Source: Chiua virens
Taxonomy: Eukaryota; Basidiomycota; Agaricomycetes; Boletales; Boletaceae
Reading direction: 5' to 3'
Assembly (NCBI GenBank): GCA_019787685.1
Contig: JAHNUO010000008.1
Span: forward strand, 992,001-1,056,000
Length of the DNA stretch: 64,000 bases
Position 1 is the first letter of the stretch. Each line of letters starts with the position of its first letter. Shown here piece by piece: positions 58,524-64,000 of this stretch. Position numbers and translations under genes: made by a program. The notes under the pieces are model-generated. The model was not told the origin of the DNA and ran no database searches. It saw only the letters and a program-made list of their open reading frames with translations.

Positions 58524-59750
58524 TTGAACCCTAGTTGGAGTCTTCGGACGTCTAACACTCCTGTGTCTGATTTCTCAGATGATCACCCTGAACCCTCGAC
58601 ACCATCTTCTGAAATCCAGGAGAATGACCTCAATATCAACATCAACCACTCTGATCAGGAAGACGAAACTCAGCAACTAGCTGAACATCTTACCACATCC
58701 CTTGACCTCCCTGCCCTTACCACCTTCACGTCCCCTACAACCCCACGAAGGCCGAACCCTGGACCATCATCCATCTGGAACCGGAACCCCTCCATCATCT
58801 TACCTCCTGCACCACAACCCACCACCTCATCTAGCAACATGTCTAGCAAGGCAGTCAAACTTCGTCTCAGAAAACCCTCCACCTTTGACGGGTCTTATGA
58901 CCGCACCATCCCCTGGCTCAATGACGTCGCCACCTATCTCTTTGTCAATGACCCCATCTACAACACCACCGATAACAAACGAGTAGCCTTCGCGCTCTCG
59001 TTCATGACCAAAGGATCAGCCAAAGTCTGGGCTGATACCTTCTGCACTAAGTCCATTCTGCTCTGTTCCTTCGGAACCTGGAGTGATTGGCAAACAGAGT
59101 TCCAAAAGGACTTTGAACACCATGACACCAAGGGCAATGCAATCGCCTGGCTCTCCACCACTCACGTCACCAAAAACGACGATGTCCCCTCATACATTTC
59201 CTCCTTCCGCAACAAGGTCACCACCTCAGGGCTCATTGGCTCTGACTCTGTTCTCATCAACCTCTTTGCGGCTGGCCTTCCCCCCTCTCTCATGAGGCGC
59301 ATTCAGGGCATGGATACGGTCCCTACCACGATTGATAAGTGGTACACCCAAGCCATGCATTTCAAAACCCAATGGGAACGCGCCAATGAAATCGCCCGCA
59401 GAAACAAGAAACCCACTGCCGCTGTCATCTTCCACAACAACCCCCCTTGCAAGAAGGAGCGAGACCCTGACGCCATGGACATAGATGCCATCTACGTTCC
59501 AAAACTTACTGAAGCAGAGCGAAAGCGATGCTTTGAGCAAAAACTCTGTTTCCGCTGTCGCAAACCTGGGCATCAAACGTCCGCATGCACAGCATTCTCA
59601 ACCAAAACCCCTGCCTCATCCTCTTCATCAAAGAAGGTCAGAAAAACCACTCCCAAACCTGACCCTGTCCTCACCTTAGTAGAGGTAGAGGAGGATGATG
59701 AGGACACCATGAGCGTCAACAAGGTGACCTCCCCAGTCATGGGTTTTTAA
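58524..59750 (+). CDS. Gag polyprotein of retroelement 1
   Basis: Structural protein of a Ty3/gypsy-type element. Seen: an acidic N-terminal part (ENDLNININHSDQEDETQQL), then the Gag core KLRLRKPSTFDGSYDRTIPW to WADTF and WSDWQTEFQKDFEHHD. A single zinc knuckle CFRCRKPGHQTSAC lies near 59,548-59,590, before a Lys/Ser tail. The frame is open from 58,506 but has no ATG before 58,839 (NMSSKAVK). The start at 58524 would be TTG, so either translation begins at 58,839 or the acidic part is joined to an upstream exon. The acidic part is conserved in element 2, which argues that it is coding. The last codons before TAA are ATG GGT TTT. Confidence 0.85.
   Translation: MNPSWSLRTSNTPVSDFSDDHPEPSTPSSEIQENDLNININHSDQEDETQQLAEHLTTSLDLPALTTFTSPTTPRRPNPGPSSIWNRNPSIILPPAPQPTTSSSNMSSKAVKLRLRKPSTFDGSYDRTIPWLNDVATYLFVNDPIYNTTDNKRVAFALSFMTKGSAKVWADTFCTKSILLCSFGTWSDWQTEFQKDFEHHDTKGNAIAWLSTTHVTKNDDVPSYISSFRNKVTTSGLIGSDSVLINLFAAGLPPSLMRRIQGMDTVPTTIDKWYTQAMHFKTQWERANEIARRNKKPTAAVIFHNNPPCKKERDPDAMDIDAIYVPKLTEAERKRCFEQKLCFRCRKPGHQTSACTAFSTKTPASSSSSKKVRKTTPKPDPVLTLVEVEEDDEDTMSVNKVTSPVMGF
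59741..59750 (+). promoter_or_regulatory. Putative -1 frameshift site at gag end
   Basis: GGGTTTT lies directly before the gag stop in the X XXY YYZ register (G GGT TTT, then TAA). After a -1 slip the frame runs open for 26 codons (LRRKTDSTLVSSHSHTHVL...) into the pol ATG at 59,828. Element 2 keeps this open linker, although its heptamer reads AGGTTTT. Confidence 0.65.
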
Positions 59751-59827
59751 GGAGGAAGACCGATTCGACACTGGTATCTTCCCATTCTCATACCCATGTA
59801 CTAATAGCTGAGCTTTCATCCCAATCT

Positions 59828-61167
59828 ATGCAAATCCCAGTTAGATTGAACATTACTGCTACTTCTCAAGATGTCAACACCCGCGCCCTCATTGACTCTG
59901 GGGCCGGGATCAACTGCATCGACTGGGATTTTGTCCAGAGACACAAGTTCCTGAAAGACCACCTTCCGAAACCAATCCCAGTTTGGAATGTCGATTCCAT
60001 GGCAAACAAAAACAGTAACATCAAATTCACCACCACCCTCAGGATTGCTCTTGGCGGAGTACTCCAGCAAATTAAGTTCCACATCATCCATTGTGGTTCT
60101 GAAAACATGATCCTCAGACTTCCCTGGCTTAAAGCAACCAATCCAATCATTGACTGGGTTGCCAAAACCATCACCGTGTCTGCTCCTGAACCCAACCTTC
60201 CCCCTATCACCACCAACGAACCCAAACACTCCACCAGACTCACCCACCCTCCTCCGATCAAACCTGTTCGCCATCTTGATGTTGACCCCATCTGGGATGG
60301 CAAACTCTACGACTACCTCGGCACCAAAACAGGGCATCGTTTTATGACCCAATCTGTGCGACACTCTGTTAACTGCGTTATGTGTGCTGGACAACGCTTT
60401 GTTTGGACAACCCAACCCGAGAAGCTCACCAATGCTACCGCCCTTGTGGCCACAGCAAAGAAACCCAAGATCACCCTCCCTTCAGAATATTCAGAATTCA
60501 AATCCGTATTCGCACAGGAACCCTTCAATCAGATGCCTCCTTCAAGGTCTTGCGACCACGAAATCCATCTGAAAGACTCCTTTCAACCGAAAGTTGGGAA
60601 AGTCTACCCCTTGTCCCCAGACGAGCGCAAGGCCACCGATGACTTCATTGACAAACACCTTGCCAACGGCAAGATCCGCCCCTCAAACTCCCCTCAAGCC
60701 TCCCCCTTCTTCTTCATCAAAAAGAAGGATGGCAAACTCTGTCCTTGCCAGGATTACCGCTACATCAACGAACACACTGTTCGTGACACCTATCCCCTCC
60801 CACTCATCTCCAACCTTGTTGACAAACTTAAAGACGCCAAACTGTTCACCAAGTTTGACGTCCGATGGGGTTACAACAATGTTCGTATCAAGGACAGACA
60901 CCAATGGAAAGCCACCTTCATTACCCATCGCGGCCTCTTCGAACCCACTGTCATGTTCTTTGGACTGACCAACTCCCCTGTGACGTTCCAGTGCTTCATG
61001 AACAACTCCTTCCACGATATGATTGCCGAAGGATGGCTTGTCATCTACATGGATGATCTCCTCATCTTCTCTGAAGACGAGGCCACCCACACGGAGCATA
61101 CCAAACACGTTCTCACCCACATGAAGGAATTAGACCTTCATCTCAAACTTGAAAAATGCCACTTCAC
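59828..61167 (+). CDS. Pol (protease, reverse transcriptase) of retroelement 1, truncated
   Basis: Ty3/gypsy-type Pol. Seen: aspartic protease with LIDSGAGINCIDW (about 59,890) and a C-terminal ILRLPWLK flap region. A linker follows, then reverse transcriptase beginning LPSEYSEFKSVFAQE, with SPFFFIKKKDGKLCPCQDYR, KFDVRWGYNNVRIKD, GLFEPTVMFFGLTNSP and the active site YMDDLLIFSED (about 61,050). The frame is broken at LEKCHFT, where LTR2 begins (61,168); the following codons to 61,321 belong to LTR2. RNase H and integrase are therefore missing from this side and would lie beyond element 2 if retained. No stop lies within the visible part. Confidence 0.88.
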
Positions 61168-61768
61168 TGTTATGATTCATCTTTTTCTTTACTTTCTTTG
61201 CTACTTTCCCTATGCTCAGTACTACAGGTACCTCCTATGTTCAATCTGCAAGGCCTACCCTTGCCTCGGATTACTCAGCAAGGGCTTAACCCTTTGCCCC
61301 GCTTACCTTTTCTTTCTTTGATCCGATTACGCAACTCTGGCCCAACCCATTGTTCCATCATCGCTTCCACTTCCTGATCCGATAGGGATCACCTTCATTT
61401 CTGCTGTCAGTTGGACAGCTTCTGCATTTTACCTTTTGTACTTTTGTCCGTCCGGTGCTCCTGCCCCATACGACTCCTTTTGGCCCTTTGACTGTTCTGC
61501 TCTTCCTGGCCACCCTTTTGGACCATTGGTCCATGCACGATTCTTATAGTATAAATACCATGCAGTGATACTCCTGTACCTCAGTCTTGATCTATGCAAT
61601 CTAGCTAGTATCACTGCTTCTCTTCAGGCTTAAACTAAGCCATCCCTCATTGCTGTGACCAACGTCCAGCATCTCGGTCCACCCCGATCACAAGGGGAAG
61701 TCTCGGTCCTTCAGGTATAGATTCCCAACAGGATGCTCTCAGCAATGCCTGAGTTCTAACTCATCTCA
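61168..61768 (+). repeat. 5' LTR of retroelement 2 (601 bp), inserted in RT of element 1
   Basis: Runs from TGTTATGATTC to CATCTCA (TG...CA ends), followed by C and TGGTAGCAATCC. TATAAATACC is at 61,549, placed as in LTR1. The five bases before it (TTCAC) are the expected target duplication; the other copy lies outside the window. Confidence 0.78.
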
Positions 61769-61944
61769 CTGGTAGCAATCCACTGACCAGTAACCCTCCT
61801 TGAACTCTACAGCGCGCCACGTATCAAGTGGTGGTTGTTTGAGTTATCGCAGCTGCTTGATACTTAGTGCTTTTGCATCTATGCTAGGCCCTACCTGGGA
61901 CTATCATAACATAAGATCAAGACTAGCTTCCTCAGCCTGCCACC

Positions 61945-63252
61945 GTGCAGCAGCTGCCCACCATTTCTTTGGGACGACCCCCCACTCATCCACTCCTCAA
62001 CCCTAGTTGGAGTCTTCGGACGTCTAACACTCCATCGTCCGATCTATCCGACGACAACCCTGAACCCACCTCGCCTTCTTCTGAACTCCAGGAGAACGAC
62101 TTCAACATCAATGTCGAACATTCTGACTCTGAAGACGAAACCCAGCAACTAGCTGAACATCTTACCACCTCACTCGACATACCGAGTCTCGCATCCTTTG
62201 CATCCCCTATGACCCCATGAAGGATCAACCCCGGACCCTCCTCACTCAGGAACCCAAACCCCTCTGTGGTTCTACCTTTGGTACCAACCCCGAACCCTAT
62301 GCCCACCACCTCATCTAGCAACATGACTAGCAAAGCAGTCGAGCTTCGCCTCAGAAAACCCTCCACCTTCGACGGGTCCTACAACCGCGCTGTACCCTGG
62401 CTCAATGACATAGCAACATACCTCTTCGTCAACAACCCCATCTATGACACAGATAATAAGCATGTCACCTTTGCCCTTTCGTTTATGACAGAAGGATCTG
62501 CTAAGACTTGGGCTGATACATTCCATGCCAAGGCTATTCCCCTCCACTCCTTTGGGAGCTGGTCTGACTGGCAGACGGAGTTCCAAAAGGACTTCGAACA
62601 CCATGACACTAAGGGCAATGCCATCGCCTGGCTCTCCACCACTCGGGTAACCTGCAACAAGGATGTTCCCTCATACATCTCCTCGTTCTGCAACAAGGTT
62701 GCCACCGCCACTCTCACTGGATCGGATTCAGTTCTAATCAACTTCTTCACTGCCGGCCTTCCCCCTTCGCTTATGCACAGGATCCAGGGAATAGACACCA
62801 TACCCATGACCATCGACAAGTGGTACACCCAGGCCATTCACTTTAAGACACAGTGGGAGTGCGCAGACGAGATTGCTTGTCGCAACAAGAAACCCGCTGC
62901 TGCTGTCGTCTTCCACGACTCTCCCACTCCTTCCTGTAAAAAGGAACAAGACCCTGATGCTATGGACGTGGACTCTATCCACATCAACAAAATGACTGAT
63001 GTGGAGTGAAAGCAATGCATCGACAAGAACCTCTGCTTCCGGTGCCGCCAACCTGGCCATTGCACCTCTTCTTGCCCAGTCTTCATGACCAACTCTGCTC
63101 GTTCTGCTCCCATGCCTAACAAGAAGGTCCGGAAAGCCAAACCAAAACTCGAACCTGTCCCTGCCTTGCAGGAGATAGAGGATGATGATGACAACTCTAT
63201 GAGTGTCAACAAAGTCAACTCAAACGTCCCTGAACCCATCACAGGTTTTTAA
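61945..63252 (+). pseudogene. Gag of retroelement 2 with two CGA-to-TGA stops
   Basis: Same reading frame and layout as Gag of element 1: acidic start (ENDFNINVEHSDSEDETQQL), LRLRKPSTFDGSYNRAVPW, WSDWQTEFQKDFEHHD and zinc knuckle CFRCRQPGHCTSSC. Two in-frame TGA codons, at 62218 and 63007, face CGA codons in element 1 (58746 and 59520). Otherwise the frame is open to GF-stop at about 63,252. As in element 1, the N-terminal part has no ATG; the first conserved one is NMTSKAVE (62,322). Confidence 0.85.
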
Positions 63253-63329
63253 GGAGAAAGACCGATTCAACGCTGGTATCTTCCCATTCTCATACCCATG
63301 TACTAGTAGCTGAGCTAGAATGTCAATCT

Positions 63330-64000
63330 ATGCAGATCCCAATTAGATTGAATACTACCGCTACCTTGAAAGACGTCGACACCTGTGCTCTCATCAACTC
63401 CAGAGCTGGGATAAACTGTATCAACTGGCACTTTGTCCAGAAGAACAAGTTTCCTAAGGAGCACCTTCTGAAACCCATTCCAGTTCGGAATGTGGACTCC
63501 ACTTTGAACAAGAATGGTGACATCAAGTTCACCACCACCCTCCGGATTGCTCTTGGCAAAGTACTCCAACGCGTTAAGTTCCACATCATTCATTGTGGTT
63601 CTGAAAACATTATCCTTGGCCTCCCTTGGCTCAAAGCGACCAACCCCACCATCAATTGGGTCGCCAAGACCATCACCATCACCGCCCCTGAACCCGACTT
63701 CCCTCCTATCACCCACGACAAACCTCGCCACTCCGCCAAGCTTGCTCACCCACCACTGGTCATTCTGACCCACCATGTTGATGTCGACCCCATCTGGGAT
63801 GGCAAATCTTTGACTACCTTGGCACCAAAACTGGGCATCGTTTTACAACCCAGTCCATGCAACACTCCGTGAACCGCATCATGCGCACAGGTCAGCGCTT
63901 CATTTGGACCACTCTACCAGAGAAGCTCACCAATGCTACCGCCCTTGCAGCCACGGCTACCAAAGCCAAGGTCACCCTTCCTTCAGAATATTCAGAATTT
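63330..64000 (+). pseudogene. Pol of retroelement 2, protease part, frameshifted, runs off window
   Basis: Protease-region sequence parallel to element 1. The catalytic motif reads LINSRAGINC where element 1 has LIDSGAGINC, so the active-site Asp and Gly are both changed. The frame holds to DGKSL (about 63,808), where a small deletion relative to element 1 shifts it. In the next frame LGTK, QRFIWTTLPEKLTNATAL and LPSEYSEF continue to the window end. It cannot give an active protease as it stands. Confidence 0.85.

Overview
The window is nuclear DNA of a filamentous basidiomycete, most likely an agaricomycete. Genes carry many short (about 47-65 bp) GT-AG introns, often with a CTAAC-like branch site. 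The protein families fit: an ERG4-type ergosterol reductase, a DNMT5-type methyltransferase, divergent F-box proteins, and Tnp2-like and Ty3-type elements. Many apparent ORF starts here are not ATG, so I chose starts and introns by reading across splice sites. Seven gene models close exactly in frame after splicing (DNMT5 2197 aa, CRIPT 99 aa, F-box 542 aa, RING 384 aa, NTPase 826 aa, PEX7 340 aa, single-exon methyltransferase 296 aa).

Region 1, about 1-22,800, is a compact host gene block. In order: ERG4 (minus, runs off the left edge), MPE1/RBBP6 (plus, mRNA 3'-end processing), DNMT5 (plus, 7 kb, ATP-dependent maintenance cytosine methyltransferase), CRIPT (minus), an F-box protein (plus), an Nnt1-like methyltransferase (minus), a RING/coiled-coil protein (minus), a P-loop NTPase of a lineage-expanded type (plus) and PEX7 (minus). 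Neighbours are mostly divergent or convergent with short spacers.

Region 2, about 22,800-57,670, is a repeat-rich accessory island. It holds members of agaricomycete multigene families and decayed DNA transposons. A 13.9 kb segment (26,213-40,071) is bounded by near-identical inverted repeats of about 0.74 kb. Between them lie an F-box pseudogene, an intact-looking WD40 gene, a decayed SPT5/KOW paralogue and an intron-bearing HSP70 fragment. Next come a Tnp2/CACTA-like transposase pseudogene, an IS630/Tc1-like transposase pseudogene, a further decayed family gene, a Tc1/mariner element with TA-flanked inverted repeats, and a 3 x 286 bp tandem repeat.

Region 3, 57,676-64,000, holds two nested Ty3/gypsy-type LTR retroelements. 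The second LTR interrupts the first element's reverse transcriptase. Gag and pol appear to be linked by -1 frameshifting at a GGGTTTT heptamer.

Two themes connect the window. First, DNMT5 carries a canonical PCNA-binding (PIP) box at its extreme N-terminus, which suggests replication-coupled recruitment. Second, nearly all premature stops in the island's otherwise open reading frames are TGA. Two can be compared directly with a sister copy and derive from CGA, as expected from deamination of methylated CpG, the product a DNMT5 enzyme would maintain.
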